This document shows, one piece after another, positions 53,472-62,360 of a DNA stretch of 64,000 nt. A program made the translations under genes and the position numbers. Source of the stretch: CADEED01 sp963839685 (GTDB lineage: Bacteria; Pseudomonadota; Gammaproteobacteria; Steroidobacterales; Steroidobacteraceae). Each line of letters begins with the position of its first letter. Position 1 is the first letter of the stretch. Below the pieces are notes generated by a model. That model saw only the letters and a program-made list of their open reading frames with translations. It made no database searches and was not told where the DNA came from. The DNA lies in assembly GCA_963839685.1 (NCBI GenBank), contig CAWIVS010000011.1, positions 310,001 through 374,000 of the forward strand. The letters are read 5' to 3'.

Positions 53472-54347
53472 GTGGCTTCGATACTTCTCATTGGACCGGG
53501 CGCCATCGGCGCCACCCTTGCGGCCTGGCTCGCGCAGGATGATCGCCATCAACTGGTGCTCGCCGCTCGCACGCCCCTCAATTCAATCGAAGTAAACACG
53601 CCGAGCGACATCATCCGCGCCTCGCCACGCGTCATCACCGATCCTCGGCATGCACAGCCAGTCGATTGGGTGTTGGTGACCACCAAGGCATACGACAGCG
53701 ATGCCGCGGCGCAATGGTTTGCCAATGCGACGGGTCCGAAAACGCGCCTCGCCGTGATTCAGAACGGCGTCGAGCATGTGGAGCACTTCGAGCGTCACTT
53801 CGATCGGGCGAGAATCGTGCCCGTGATGATCGACCTGCCGGCCGATCGCATCGCACCCGGCCGCACGGTCCAGCGCGGACCCGCACAGCTGGTGGTCCCG
53901 GCTGGAGAGGACGGCGCGGCATTCCTCGCGCTGTTCCAACACGCCAACTTCGACGCGAGGCAGACCGATGACTTCGTCACCGCCGTGTGGCGAAAGCTAT
54001 GCCTCAACAGCGCCGGCGCGGTATCGGCCGTGCTGCTGAAGCCTGCGGGCATCGCGCACCACGACGGTGTCGCGGAACTCATGCGAGCCATCGTGCGTGA
54101 ATGCATCGCGGTGGGGCGCGCCGAGGGCGCCAAACTGGAGGATTCGATTCCCGACGAGATAGTGGCCGGCGCGCGGCGTGTACCGCGCGACACCAGCAAC
54201 TCGATGCTCACCGACCGACACGCCGGGCGACCGATGGAGATCGACGCACGCAATGGTGTCATCGTGCGCCTGGGCCGCAAACACGGAATTCCGACGCCCA
54301 TGAACGGACTGATGGTCGCGTTGCTGGAAGCGGCCCAGGACATTTGA
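53472..54347 (+). CDS. panE: Ketopantoate reductase (2-dehydropantoate 2-reductase) family
   Basis: Reduces ketopantoate to pantoate for CoA synthesis. The 291-residue protein begins with the NADP loop ILLIGPGAIGATLAAWLAQD, has VLVTTKAYDSDAAAQWF, VIQNGVEHVEHF and VWRKLCLNSAGAVSAVLLK with the catalytic lysine, and DTSNSMLTDRHAGRPMEID with the substrate loop and glutamate. GTG 53472. Close paralogues act on other 2-keto acids, so the name is slightly uncertain. Confidence 0.87.
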   Translation: MASILLIGPGAIGATLAAWLAQDDRHQLVLAARTPLNSIEVNTPSDIIRASPRVITDPRHAQPVDWVLVTTKAYDSDAAAQWFANATGPKTRLAVIQNGVEHVEHFERHFDRARIVPVMIDLPADRIAPGRTVQRGPAQLVVPAGEDGAAFLALFQHANFDARQTDDFVTAVWRKLCLNSAGAVSAVLLKPAGIAHHDGVAELMRAIVRECIAVGRAEGAKLEDSIPDEIVAGARRVPRDTSNSMLTDRHAGRPMEIDARNGVIVRLGRKHGIPTPMNGLMVALLEAAQDI

Positions 54348-54394
54348 CGGCTACAGTTGACGGGCGCGCCCGCATCCGTGGTAGGTTGGCGCCC

Positions 54395-54475
54395 ATGATT
54401 CGCAACGAACAGCAGGGCCAGACCCTCCGCCGCAATGCGGCGCTGCTTCGTTCGCTCCTGCTTCTTGCGGCCTAG
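54395..54475 (+). CDS. leu leader peptide
   Basis: A 26-residue ORF beginning MIRNEQQGQTLRR and ending LLRSLLLLAA, six of the last ten residues being leucine. It stands 104 bases before leuA and 47 bases after panE. Ribosome stalling at the leucine run could control leuA, as in other leucine operons. A U-rich terminator is not obvious downstream; a 6-pair stem (54496-54501 with 54513-54518) and a ttggcgcc/ggcgccaa pairing (54386-54393 with 54502-54509) are candidates for alternative structures. Confidence 0.75.
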   Translation: MIRNEQQGQTLRRNAALLRSLLLLAA

Positions 54476-54579
54476 CCGCAAACACTCACGCGCCACCAGT
54501 CGGCGCCAACAAGACTGGAATCCCTGACAACTCCCAAACGCGGGGAAGTCACGTATCATCGTCCAGCAGAGAAGCAGTC

Positions 54580-56281
54580 ATGTTGAAGGACCCGTCGAAA
54601 AAGTATCGCCCGTATCCGCCAGTCGACCTGCCAAACCGGCAGTGGCCGTCGCGCACGCTCAACAAGGTGCCGGTGTGGTGCAGCACTGACCTGCGCGACG
54701 GCAACCAGGCGTTGTTCGAGCCCATGAGCCGCGACACCAAGAAGCGGCTGTTCAAGACACTTTGTTCCGTGGGGCTCAAGGAAATCGAGATCGGATTCCC
54801 GTCGGCGTCGGAGACCGATTTCCTCACGGCGCGGGATCTCATCGAGCAGAAGCTGATTCCCGACGACGTGACCATCATGGTGCTGACCCAGGCGCGCGAG
54901 GAACTCATCCGCCGCACCGTCGAGTCGCTCAGGGGCGCGCCGCGCGGCATCGTGCACGTGTACAACGCCACGGCGCCGGTGTGGCGGCGCGTGGTGTTCG
55001 GCCTCACCGTTCCGGAGATGATCCAGCTGGTCGCGAAGCAGGTCGCTCTCGTCAAACAACTCACCGATGTGATGCCGGAAACCCGCTGGGGCCTCGAGTA
55101 CTCACCCGAGGCATTCAGCATGACGGAGCTGCCGGTGGCGCTCGAGGCCTGCAACACCGCCATCCGCGCCTGGGACGCGGGCCCCGGCCGGCCCATCATC
55201 ATCAACCTGCCGACCACGGTGGAGAACGCGACTCCCAACACGTACGCGGACCAGATCGAGTGGATGTCGACGCGGCTCGAGCGGCGTGAACACGTGGTGT
55301 TGTCGCTGCACACGCACAACGATCGCGGCACCGGCGTCGCGGCGGCCGAGCTCGGACTGCTGGCGGGTGCGGATCGCGTCGAAGGTTGTTTGTTTGGCAA
55401 CGGCGAACGCTCAGGCAATGTCGACCTGGTGAACCTCGCGCTGAACTTCTATTCGCAGGGCATCCACCCCGGCCTGGATTTCTCGAACATCAACGCCATC
55501 GCGCGCGAGGTCGAACAGGCCACGCGCCTGCCCATCCACCCGCGGCATCCGTACGTCGGCGACCTGGTGTTCACCTCGTTCTCGGGCTCGCACCAGGACG
55601 CCATCCGCAAGGGCATGGCCGCGCAGAAAGCCGGATGCCATCTGGGAAGTGCCCTACATCCCGGTCGACCCGGCGGACCTCGGTCGCACCTATGACAGCA
55701 TCGTCCGCGTCAACAGCCAGTCCGGCAAGGGTGGCATTGCCTATCTACTCGAGCGGGACTACGGCGTGGTCATGCCACGGCGCATGCAGGTGGAGTTCAG
55801 CGCCCTGGTGCAGCGGCACATGGATTCGGCGGAAGGCGAGATGACCTCGCAGCAGCTCTGGGCGTTGTTCGAATCAACCTATCTCGCCGTTGACCTCGAC
55901 ATGGCCTATCACGCGCACCACCTGTTCGAAGAGGGTGACAAGCAGGGCATCGAGATCGAAATGACCGTGGCCGGCAACCGCCGAAGATTGCGCGGCATTG
56001 GCTCTGGCCCGATCGCGGCCACGGTGAATGCGCTGGCCCTGCCGATTCGCATCGACAATTACGAGGAGCGCGCGCTACGCGCCGGTGCCGACGCGTCGGC
56101 GCTGGCCATCGTCGAGGCGGCACGCGACGGCGTCGCGGGAATCCGTTATGGCGCGGGCCGGCACGCAAACATCGCGACGGCTTCAGTGCTCGCGGTGTTG
56201 TCCGCCGCGCGTCGTCTGGGCGTTAGCGCAACAGACCTCAACTCCACGATTCGTCCGCACGGCGCAGTCGCGGCAAAGTGA
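54580..56281 (+). CDS. leuA: 2-isopropylmalate synthase, long type (one frameshift)
   Basis: First committed step of leucine synthesis. About 566 residues of the LeuA type-2 form: LKDPSKKYRPYPPVDLPNR start, WCSTDLRDGNQALFEP with metal ligand, SLHTHNDRGTGVAAAEL, GNGERSGNVDLVNLAL and the C-terminal regulatory domain ending ATDLNSTIRPHGA. One extra G near 55634 shifts the frame in QKADAIWEVPYIPVDP, separating catalytic and C-terminal parts. Since the gene is biosynthetic and otherwise conserved, a sequencing error is likely. Confidence 0.92.
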
Positions 56282-56287
56282 AATTTC

Positions 56288-56791
56288 TCAGCGGGTAATG
56301 ACGGTCAATTCGTCTTCTTGAAACGTGCCGCCGTTCGCCAGGAACTCCGCGAGCATCAGCTTCCGGCGACTGCGGACGGGAAAGGGCTCATCGAACGAGC
56401 CATCAAAAAAGTGTGCCAGCAGCGAAACCTCGGCACCCGATTCAACCAGCCCCTCGACCACAGAAGGGAGCTTGTTGCGATCGGCACGCTTGGCGGCCCA
56501 CTTCTCATCCGCTGCGCAGCGCGCTCGCACGGCTCGCTCGATTTTGCCGTCTGGCCATCCCTTGCGACGGTAGCGTGCGCGCATGAGCTGTGTATCCTCG
56601 CCGAGATATCTCTGCGTCGGGATGTAAAGCGAGCATGCGCAGTGACCGTCGGAGACCGCGAGCACTGCCGGAGTGCCAAACTGCCCACACGTCGGGTTGC
56701 TCGACACCGCCGCCAGGTAACCGCGCGCCTTGAATACCGCGGCAGGATCTCCACGGTGCCCGCGGATGCCGGCGAATATCAGCCAGCACAT
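56288..56791 (-). CDS. Hypothetical protein of 167 residues
   Basis: ATG 56791 opens MCWLIFAGIRGHRGDPAAV; four cysteines occur (NPTCGQFG, HCACSLYIP, ARCAADEK). KGWPDGKIERAVRARC and DGSFDEPFPV follow. It is soluble and unlike any family I can name. It converges on leuA six bases away and starts 14 bases after the next gene upstream, so the two may form an operon. Confidence 0.6.
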   Translation of the reverse strand: MCWLIFAGIRGHRGDPAAVFKARGYLAAVSSNPTCGQFGTPAVLAVSDGHCACSLYIPTQRYLGEDTQLMRARYRRKGWPDGKIERAVRARCAADEKWAAKRADRNKLPSVVEGLVESGAEVSLLAHFFDGSFDEPFPVRSRRKLMLAEFLANGGTFQEDELTVITR

Positions 56792-56805
56792 CGAGGTGAC
56801 TGCTG

Positions 56806-57231
56806 CTACGCCGCGTGGCGCGGAATCGGGTCCAGGTCCGGCTGCACGAACGTGGCACGCGCCTTGTCCGAGAACAGCAACTGGGCGCTGTAGTGAGTCA
56901 GCATGATCTGGCTCTGCAGCAACAGCGGCGTGCGATCGATGAAATCGTCGGCTGACAGCGCGGAGGTCGTGCGATGCATGAAATGAAATACCGCGAGGAT
57001 CCACGCATGCGTCATCGTCTCGTGGTACTTGGTCGGCGTAATGCCGTGATGCTTGAGGAAATTGATGATGGCGGCGCGCATCAGGTGGGTGGCGCGCTCC
57101 ACGTCGTTGGTGGCGAGGTACACATACGCGAGCCGCACGTGGGCGCGATGGGAAAAGTCCGCGGGCGCATACGCGCCCGCTTCGAACGCCGCCAGGAATT
57201 CGAGATCGCTCTTCGATACTTCGTGTTTCAT
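56806..57231 (-). CDS. Conserved hypothetical protein of 141 residues
   Basis: A helical soluble protein: LEFLAAFEAGAYAPADFSHR, AHVRLAYVYL, INFLKHHGITPTKYHETMTH, AWILAVFHFM. The HRAHVRLAY and YHETMT blocks look strongly conserved in short uncharacterised proteins from proteobacteria; their function is unknown to me. Four histidines around them may bind metal. Followed 14 bases later by the 167-residue gene. Confidence 0.7.
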   Translation of the reverse strand: MKHEVSKSDLEFLAAFEAGAYAPADFSHRAHVRLAYVYLATNDVERATHLMRAAIINFLKHHGITPTKYHETMTHAWILAVFHFMHRTTSALSADDFIDRTPLLLQSQIMLTHYSAQLLFSDKARATFVQPDLDPIPRHAA

Positions 57232-57274
57232 GGCGGCAGCCTCGCTTGAGAGAACAACATTCGGGTCAGATTAC

Positions 57275-58321
57275 TCAGCCGAGCAGACGTTCCGCAATCT
57301 GAACTGCATTTAATGCAGCACCTTTACGCAGCTGATCACCGGCGACGAATAATGACAGCGACGAGCCAGTGGGATCGCTAACATCCTTGCGAATCCGGCC
57401 AACCAGCACTTCGTCCTTGCCGCTGGCGTCCACTGGCATCGGAAAGTAATTCTTCTCCAGATCATCTACCACACGCACACCCGGCGCGTCTGCCAGAATC
57501 GCCCGCGCTTCGGCCGGCGACAATGGTGCCTCCAGCTCGATGTTCAGAGCGATGCAGTGCGCGCGCAGTACTGGCACGCGCACACAGGTAGCGGTCACAA
57601 GCAGCTCGGGAACGCCGAAAATCTTGCGGCATTCCTGCATCACCTTGGTCTCTTCCTCGTTGTAACCCGTTTCCGGATCGACCTTTGTGTTGTGCGAGAA
57701 CACGTTGAAGGCGTACGGATGCGGCAACACCTTGGGCTGGAACGCGCGGCCTTCGAGATAGGCCCGGGTCGACTCGCTCAGCTCTTCCATGGCCGCCGCG
57801 CCGGCGCCCGAGGCCGCCTGGTAGGTAGACATGACGATGCGCTTGATGCGCCGCTTCTGGTGTAACGGCCACAGCGGTGTGACGGCGACGATGGCCACGC
57901 AGTTCGGATTCGCGATGATGCCCTTGTGCAGTGCGAGCGCGCTGGCGTTGATCTCCGGGACGACCAGCGGAACTTCCTTGTCCATGCGGAATGCGGATGA
58001 ATTATCGACGACGATGGCGCCGGCCCTGACAGCCGCGGGCGCGAACCGCTTGGACTGCGCGCCACCCGCCGAGAACAACGCGATGTCCACGCCCTCGAGG
58101 CTCTGGTCCGTGAGCTCCTGAACCGCCAGGTCACCGCCGCGAAACTTCATCTTCTTGCCGGCCGAGCGGGCCGAGGCCAGCAGGCGCAGCTCGGAAAGCG
58201 GGAACTTGCGCTGTTCGAGGCACTGCATGAGCTCGACGCCGACCGCGCCGGTGGCACCGGCGATGGCGACGACGGGATTCTTCTTGTTACGGCCGGTCTC
58301 GGCGTTCGATGCCATTGTCAT
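57275..58321 (-). CDS. asd: Aspartate-semialdehyde dehydrogenase
   Basis: Makes aspartate semialdehyde for lysine, threonine, methionine and cell wall diaminopimelate. The 348-residue product has VAIAGATGAVGVELMQCL (NADP), DNSSAFRMDKEVPLVVPE, the catalytic cysteine in IIANPNCVAIVAV, STYQAASGAGAAAMEEL and the histidine in RVPVLRAHC. ATG 58321 follows GGAG seven bases away and lies 13 bases after the leader hairpin. The gene is preceded by a Thr/Lys-rich leader peptide, so it is likely attenuated. Confidence 0.95.
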   Translation of the reverse strand: MTMASNAETGRNKKNPVVAIAGATGAVGVELMQCLEQRKFPLSELRLLASARSAGKKMKFRGGDLAVQELTDQSLEGVDIALFSAGGAQSKRFAPAAVRAGAIVVDNSSAFRMDKEVPLVVPEINASALALHKGIIANPNCVAIVAVTPLWPLHQKRRIKRIVMSTYQAASGAGAAAMEELSESTRAYLEGRAFQPKVLPHPYAFNVFSHNTKVDPETGYNEEETKVMQECRKIFGVPELLVTATCVRVPVLRAHCIALNIELEAPLSPAEARAILADAPGVRVVDDLEKNYFPMPVDASGKDEVLVGRIRKDVSDPTGSSLSLFVAGDQLRKGAALNAVQIAERLLG

Positions 58322-58334
58322 TGCTCCAAATGAA

Positions 58335-58364
58335 AAGGCCCCGCGGGTTTCCTCGCGGGGCCTT
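58335..58364 (-). terminator. Attenuator hairpin in the asd leader
   Basis: A perfect 11-pair stem (aaggccccgcg / cgcggggcctt) with an 8-base loop, ending in TTTT on the minus strand, lies directly before the asd ribosome site. Its 5' arm starts aaggccccg, which is also the exact complement of cggggcctt at 58406-58414 inside the leader ORF. So a leader-5' arm pairing and the terminator exclude one another. Confidence 0.75.
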
Positions 58365-58386
58365 CGGGTATTCCTGTCGCCTTCGA

Positions 58387-58458
58387 CTAGCGCGTGCAAG
58401 ATCCCAAGGCCCCGGTGGGCTTGGTCTTCGTGCCTTTTTTCGTCGTGGTGCGAATCAT
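58387..58458 (-). CDS. asd leader peptide rich in threonine and lysine
   Basis: A 23-residue ORF on the minus strand. It begins MIRTTTKKGTKTKP and contains seven threonine and four lysine codons, the end products of the pathway asd feeds. It ends in TAG at 58387-58389, 22 bases before the hairpin. The codons for T-G-A-L contain cggggcctt, the antiterminator arm. The ribosome site is weak: AAGG about 11 bases before the ATG, with a C-rich spacer. I do not know of a described asd attenuator of this kind. Confidence 0.7.
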   Translation of the reverse strand: MIRTTTKKGTKTKPTGALGSCTR

Positions 58459-58542
58459 GGGGGGGCGAACCTTAGCGGAGTGGCCGCCCGGCGTAAAGCG
58501 AATGGCGCAGGAATCCGGGGCCTTATTGCCGAATTTCGGCGC

Positions 58543-58761
58543 CTAGTGGCCGGGCTGGAACCCGTGCGGCGTGATCAACCCGTTGTACCAGGCCAGCATC
58601 AACAGAAGGAAGAGCACGACCGACAGGCCTACCCGTATGGTCAGGGCGCGAGCCATCTTCTTCGAATCACCCTTGCCGCGGGCCAGGTGAAACAGCGCGC
58701 TTCCCAGGCTTCCGACGATCGCGAACAACACGACGATGACCAGGATTTTGATCGGCTCCAT
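58543..58761 (-). CDS. DUF2909-like twin transmembrane protein
   Basis: A 72-residue protein with two helices, KILVIVVLFAIVGSLGSALF and RVGLSVVLFLLLMLAWYNG, linked by HLARGKGDSKKMARALTI. The layout matches the small DUF2909 family next to SURF1 in many proteobacteria. ATG 58761; the longer upstream frame overlaps SURF1 and is not used. Function in oxidase assembly is suspected from position only. Confidence 0.8.
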   Translation of the reverse strand: MEPIKILVIVVLFAIVGSLGSALFHLARGKGDSKKMARALTIRVGLSVVLFLLLMLAWYNGLITPHGFQPGH

Positions 58762-58788
58762 GGGAGGCACTTTATACTCCCGCCCCCC

Positions 58789-59517
58789 ATGCCGATCCGC
58801 TTTTCCGCTCGCGGGCGGGTGTTCGCGCCGTCCTGGCCGATGACCCTGCTCACATTTGTCCTGCTCATGGTCTTCATGAGTCTCGGACGGTGGCAATGGC
58901 AGCGTGGAGTGGAAAAACAGGCCATGCGGGCCGAATTCGAACACCAGTCCGCCGCGACGCCGACCGCTGCCGGCGATGTCGACACGAGCTCACGATTTGC
59001 ACGGCTGACACTCGAGGGACGATTCGAGCCCGGCCATCAGTTCCTGCTCGACAATCGCTCGCATGCAGGACGAGCGGGTTACGAGGTGCTGACACCCTTC
59101 GTGCTGTCGAGCGGTCGGCGCTTGCTCGTCAACCGTGGCTGGGTCCCCTTCACGGGTTACCGCGATCGGCTGCCCGACATTTCGTTCGCGGCCGATGAAT
59201 CGCAGAAAATCACGGGTCGACTGGACGAGCTGCCCGCCGCGGGACTGGCCAGTGGCCGCGCGGCACCGGCACGGGACACCAGCTGGCCGAAACTCACCAG
59301 TTTCCCGACACACGAAGAGCTCGAGTCGGCACTTGGTGCGCCACTGGCGCGCCACATCCTGTTGCTCGATGCCGATCAGCCGCAGGGCTATGTTCGCGAG
59401 TGGTCGTCACCGGGCCTGGCACCCGAGCGGCATTTCTCATACGCCATTCAGTGGTGGGGTTTTGCCGTCGTGCTGCTCGTGCTCTACTTCGGCCTCAATT
59501 TTCGCAAGGTGCCCTGA
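58789..59517 (+). CDS. SURF1 family cytochrome oxidase assembly protein
   Basis: Helps heme a insertion into subunit I. The 242-residue protein has two terminal helices (MTLLTFVLLMVFMSLGRWQW and IQWWGFAVVLLVLYFGLNF) around a periplasmic domain. FLLDNRSHAGRAGYEVLTPF and LLVNRGWVPFTG are family blocks. The divergent DUF2909 gene starts 27 bases away. The next gene overlaps its stop (TGATG). Confidence 0.92.
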   Translation: MPIRFSARGRVFAPSWPMTLLTFVLLMVFMSLGRWQWQRGVEKQAMRAEFEHQSAATPTAAGDVDTSSRFARLTLEGRFEPGHQFLLDNRSHAGRAGYEVLTPFVLSSGRRLLVNRGWVPFTGYRDRLPDISFAADESQKITGRLDELPAAGLASGRAAPARDTSWPKLTSFPTHEELESALGAPLARHILLLDADQPQGYVREWSSPGLAPERHFSYAIQWWGFAVVLLVLYFGLNFRKVP

Positions 59518-60101
59518 TGGATGAGTCGCGCCGCCGCGGCCGGCGATTGTTGTTGATTGTCGCGGCAATATTCCTGTTGCCGGTGCTCGCTTCTTTCGCG
59601 CTGTACTACGGCAAGCTGTGGCGGCCGAGCGGATCGGCGAGCAAGGGCGAACTCATCCAGCCGGCGCGACCGCTCGCGGTGTCGGGCCTCAAACAGGTCG
59701 ACGGCAGCCCGGCCAGCGGCGACGTCCTGACCGGCAAGTGGTCCATCGTTTATGTCGGTGATGGCGCCTGCGATGCCGATTGCCGTACGGCGCTGGTATT
59801 CGCGCGCCAGTCGCGCCTGGCACTCAACAACGAGATGACCCGGGTGCAGCGCATCTTCCTGGCCACCCGCAATTGCTGTGCGACCGCCTATTTCGCGGCG
59901 GAGCAGCCGGGTCTGATCGCGCTCGATGCCTCTGCGCCCGAGGCGCGGGCCCTGCTCGGGCAGTTTCCCGCCAGCCGGCAGAATTCATTGTACGTCGTCG
60001 ACCCGCTCGGCAATCTGATGATGCGGCATGACGCGTCACACACCAGCAAGGATCTGCTGACCGATCTCAAGAAGCTGCTCAAGCTGTCGCACATTGGCTG
60101 A
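59517..60101 (+). CDS. SCO-like thioredoxin-fold protein, cytochrome oxidase assembly
   Basis: A 194-residue membrane-anchored protein (LLLIVAAIFLLPVLASFALY). The metal/redox site is YVGDGACDADCRTALVFARQ with C-x3-C, and SLYVVDPLGNLMMRHDA near the end resembles the SCO C-terminus, but the conserved SCO histidine is not evident. ATG 59517 overlaps the SURF1 stop. Likely helps the oxidase encoded at 46981-51110 via the same assembly cluster. Confidence 0.78.
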   Translation: MDESRRRGRRLLLIVAAIFLLPVLASFALYYGKLWRPSGSASKGELIQPARPLAVSGLKQVDGSPASGDVLTGKWSIVYVGDGACDADCRTALVFARQSRLALNNEMTRVQRIFLATRNCCATAYFAAEQPGLIALDASAPEARALLGQFPASRQNSLYVVDPLGNLMMRHDASHTSKDLLTDLKKLLKLSHIG

Positions 60102-60116
60102 CGGCTCTCTAACTAC

Positions 60117-61133
60117 ATGCGTGAAGTGACCTGGATCCGGCGCCTGGCCCTCATCGGGGCCATACTCTGTTTCGCCGTGGTGGTGCTCGGCGGCTACACG
60201 CGCCTGTCCGATTCCGGCCTGGGTTGTCCGGACTGGCCGGGTTGCTTCGGACACGTCGCACCCACCGGCGCCACGGAGCACTACGCGAGCGCATCCGACG
60301 TGCGCAAGGCCTGGGTGGAAATGATCCATCGGTATGCCGCGAGCGCGCTCGGCCTGATCATCGCGTGCATCGCGGCGTTTTCCATTCGCGCGCGACGCGA
60401 ACGTGGCGTGAGCGTTTGGTTCGCCATCGTGCTGCTGGCACTCGTGGTATTCCAGGGCATGCTGGGCATGCTCACCGTGACCTGGCTGCTGAAGCCGCTC
60501 ATCGTCACCGGTCACCTGCTCGGTGGCCTGGCGACTTTCGCGTTGCTGCTGTGGTTGTGGTTGTCCATGCGCGCGCAGCGGCAGGCCGTCGATGGCGCGA
60601 GTGTGTACGCGGGCAATCGCCTGGTCGAATACGGTTCGCGCGCGCGCCTGCTGGCTACGCTGGCGCTCGCCGCCCTCGGCCTGCAGGTCTTTCTCGGCGG
60701 CTGGACCAGCAGCAACTATGCCGCAGTCGCCTGCCCGGATTTCCCACGCTGCCAGAATCAATGGGTTCCCGAGGCGGACTATGAGGACGCGTTCGTGTTA
60801 TGGCGTGGCTTGGGGCTGAACTACGCGGGCGGCGTGCTCGATCACCCGGCGCGCGTCGCCATCCATTTCGCGCATCGCCTGGGCGCGCTGCTCGCCACAA
60901 TCCTCTTGTTGCTCGCGGCACACGCCGCGTTGCGGCGCCTCGGGCCCGGCCCGCGCTGGGCAGGCCTGGCGGTGCTGGCGGCACTGGCGCTGCAGTTGGC
61001 CATCGGCATCTTCATGGTGTGGCGCGCCTTCCCGCTGCCGCTCGCGGCCGCGCATAACGCGGGTGCGGCGCTACTGGTGGCGGCGACCGTATGGCTGAAC
61101 CGCAAACTCCGTCCGGTGACCCAGTTCGGCTAA
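60117..61133 (+). CDS. ctaA: Heme A synthase (COX15/CtaA)
   Basis: Oxidises heme O to heme A. The 338-residue membrane protein has LGGYTRLSDSGLGCPDWPG, MIHRYAASALGLI and VTGHLLGGLATFALLL with heme histidines, GGWTSSNYAAVACPDFP, and FAHRLGALLATILLL, AAHNAGAALLVA near the end. Cysteine pairs (CPDWPGC, CPDFPRC) lie in the external loops. ATG 60117. It ends 27 bases before ctaB. Confidence 0.93.
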   Translation: MREVTWIRRLALIGAILCFAVVVLGGYTRLSDSGLGCPDWPGCFGHVAPTGATEHYASASDVRKAWVEMIHRYAASALGLIIACIAAFSIRARRERGVSVWFAIVLLALVVFQGMLGMLTVTWLLKPLIVTGHLLGGLATFALLLWLWLSMRAQRQAVDGASVYAGNRLVEYGSRARLLATLALAALGLQVFLGGWTSSNYAAVACPDFPRCQNQWVPEADYEDAFVLWRGLGLNYAGGVLDHPARVAIHFAHRLGALLATILLLLAAHAALRRLGPGPRWAGLAVLAALALQLAIGIFMVWRAFPLPLAAAHNAGAALLVAATVWLNRKLRPVTQFG

Positions 61134-61160
61134 ACTTCCGCGCCCCGAAGGAAGCGCGCT

Positions 61161-62099
61161 TTGGCCACCCCCGAACCCATCGTTGCAGCCGCCACCCCGT
61201 CACGGTGGCGCAGTTTCTATGAGCTGACGAAGCCGCGCGTCGTCATGCTGATCGTGTTCACGTCGATCGTGGGTACGTTACTCGCGGTTCCCGGCTGGCC
61301 ACCGCTGGATGCATTGATATTCGGCAACCTGGGCGTCGGCCTGGCGGCCGCCAGCGCGGCGGTCATCAATCACGTGCTGGACGAGCGCATCGATGCGCAG
61401 ATGTCGCGCACCAGGCGCCGGCCGCTGCCCAGCGGCAAGTTGACCGCGCGCGCGGCGCTGATGTTCGCGGCCGTCCTGTGCGTCGCCTCGATGGCGATCC
61501 TCTGCCTGCTGGTCAATCTGCTCACCGCTGCATTGACCTTCGCCTCGCTGATTGGCTACGCCGTCATCTACACCGTGTGGCTGAAGCGCGCGACCTCGCA
61601 GAACATCGTGATCGGCGGTGCCGCCGGCGCTGCGCCGCCGGTGCTCGGCTGGGCCGCGGTCACGAATTCGATCGATCCGAATGCGCTGCTGTTGTTCCTG
61701 ATCGTGTTCGTCTGGACGCCGCCGCATTTCTGGGCGCTGGCGATCGCGCGCAAGGATGAATACGCCAAGGTGGGCATTCCGATGCTGCCCGTCACCCACG
61801 GTGTCGCATTCACGCGTCTGCAGGTGCTGCTGTACACGATCCTGCTCACGGCCGTCACGCTCATGCCCTTCGTCACCGGCATGAGTGGTCTCATCTACCT
61901 CGGTGCGGCGCTGGTGCTCAACGGGATGTTCGTGTACTACGCGTTCGCGATGAAGGTGACCGAACGCGCACACCTTCCCATGAAGGTATTCCGCTTCTCG
62001 ATCACCTATCTCATGTGGCTGTTCGCGGCACTCCTCATCGACCACTATCTACCGACCACCCAGGCCATCCGGCCCGCGCTCCTGATCACGGTACACTGA
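61161..62099 (+). CDS. ctaB: Protoheme IX farnesyltransferase (heme O synthase)
   Basis: Adds the farnesyl chain to heme B. The 312-residue UbiA-superfamily protein starts FYELTKPRVVMLIVFTSIVG; the first aspartate motif is NHVLDERIDAQMSRTRRRPL and the second, YAKVGIPMLPVTHGV, follows WTPPHFWALAIARKDE. A TTG at 61161 is used; no ATG lies before the conserved block. With ctaA it supplies heme A to the coxA product. Confidence 0.94.
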   Translation: MATPEPIVAAATPSRWRSFYELTKPRVVMLIVFTSIVGTLLAVPGWPPLDALIFGNLGVGLAAASAAVINHVLDERIDAQMSRTRRRPLPSGKLTARAALMFAAVLCVASMAILCLLVNLLTAALTFASLIGYAVIYTVWLKRATSQNIVIGGAAGAAPPVLGWAAVTNSIDPNALLLFLIVFVWTPPHFWALAIARKDEYAKVGIPMLPVTHGVAFTRLQVLLYTILLTAVTLMPFVTGMSGLIYLGAALVLNGMFVYYAFAMKVTERAHLPMKVFRFSITYLMWLFAALLIDHYLPTTQAIRPALLITVH

Positions 62100-62194
62100 C
62101 GCTGCGCGCTGCCAGCGTTACGCCCCGCGAGGTGGGGCGCACCTCGTCATGAGATGCGCCCCTGACTCTCCATCGACGTCGCGCATCCTGCGCG

Positions 62195-62226
62195 AGCCCC
62201 GCGACATCCCTGTGCGGGGCTGCTTT
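62195..62226 (+). terminator. Possible terminator after ctaB
   Basis: agccccgc at 62195-62202 pairs with gcggggct at 62214-62221 (eight pairs, 11-base loop), followed by gcttt. Weak T-run. The stretch 62100-62360 holds no gene; another imperfect hairpin lies near 62121-62160. Confidence 0.5.
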
Positions 62227-62301
62227 AACAGTCCGTGTTGCTGTGTCGGATGTTGAGTAGCGGGGCGGGCGGCGGCGGTTTCAGTTCACGGAAAAAGAAA
62301 A

Positions 62302-62317
62302 AGGCCCGCAAGGGCCT
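62302..62317 (-). terminator. Terminator of the S41 peptidase gene
   Basis: On the minus strand aggccc-ttgc-gggcct forms a six-pair hairpin, followed by TTTTTCTTTTTC (62290-62301). It lies 44 bases after the peptidase stop at 62361. Confidence 0.7.
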
Positions 62318-62360
62318 CTTCCGGGAACCATTGTCCTGGTTCGTTATTACGGCCGGCTCG

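Noticed and set aside
54357..54387. Promoter before the leu leader (TTGACG with TAGGTT)
   Set aside because: The spacer is 19 bases and the -10 is poor; kept only as a possibility.
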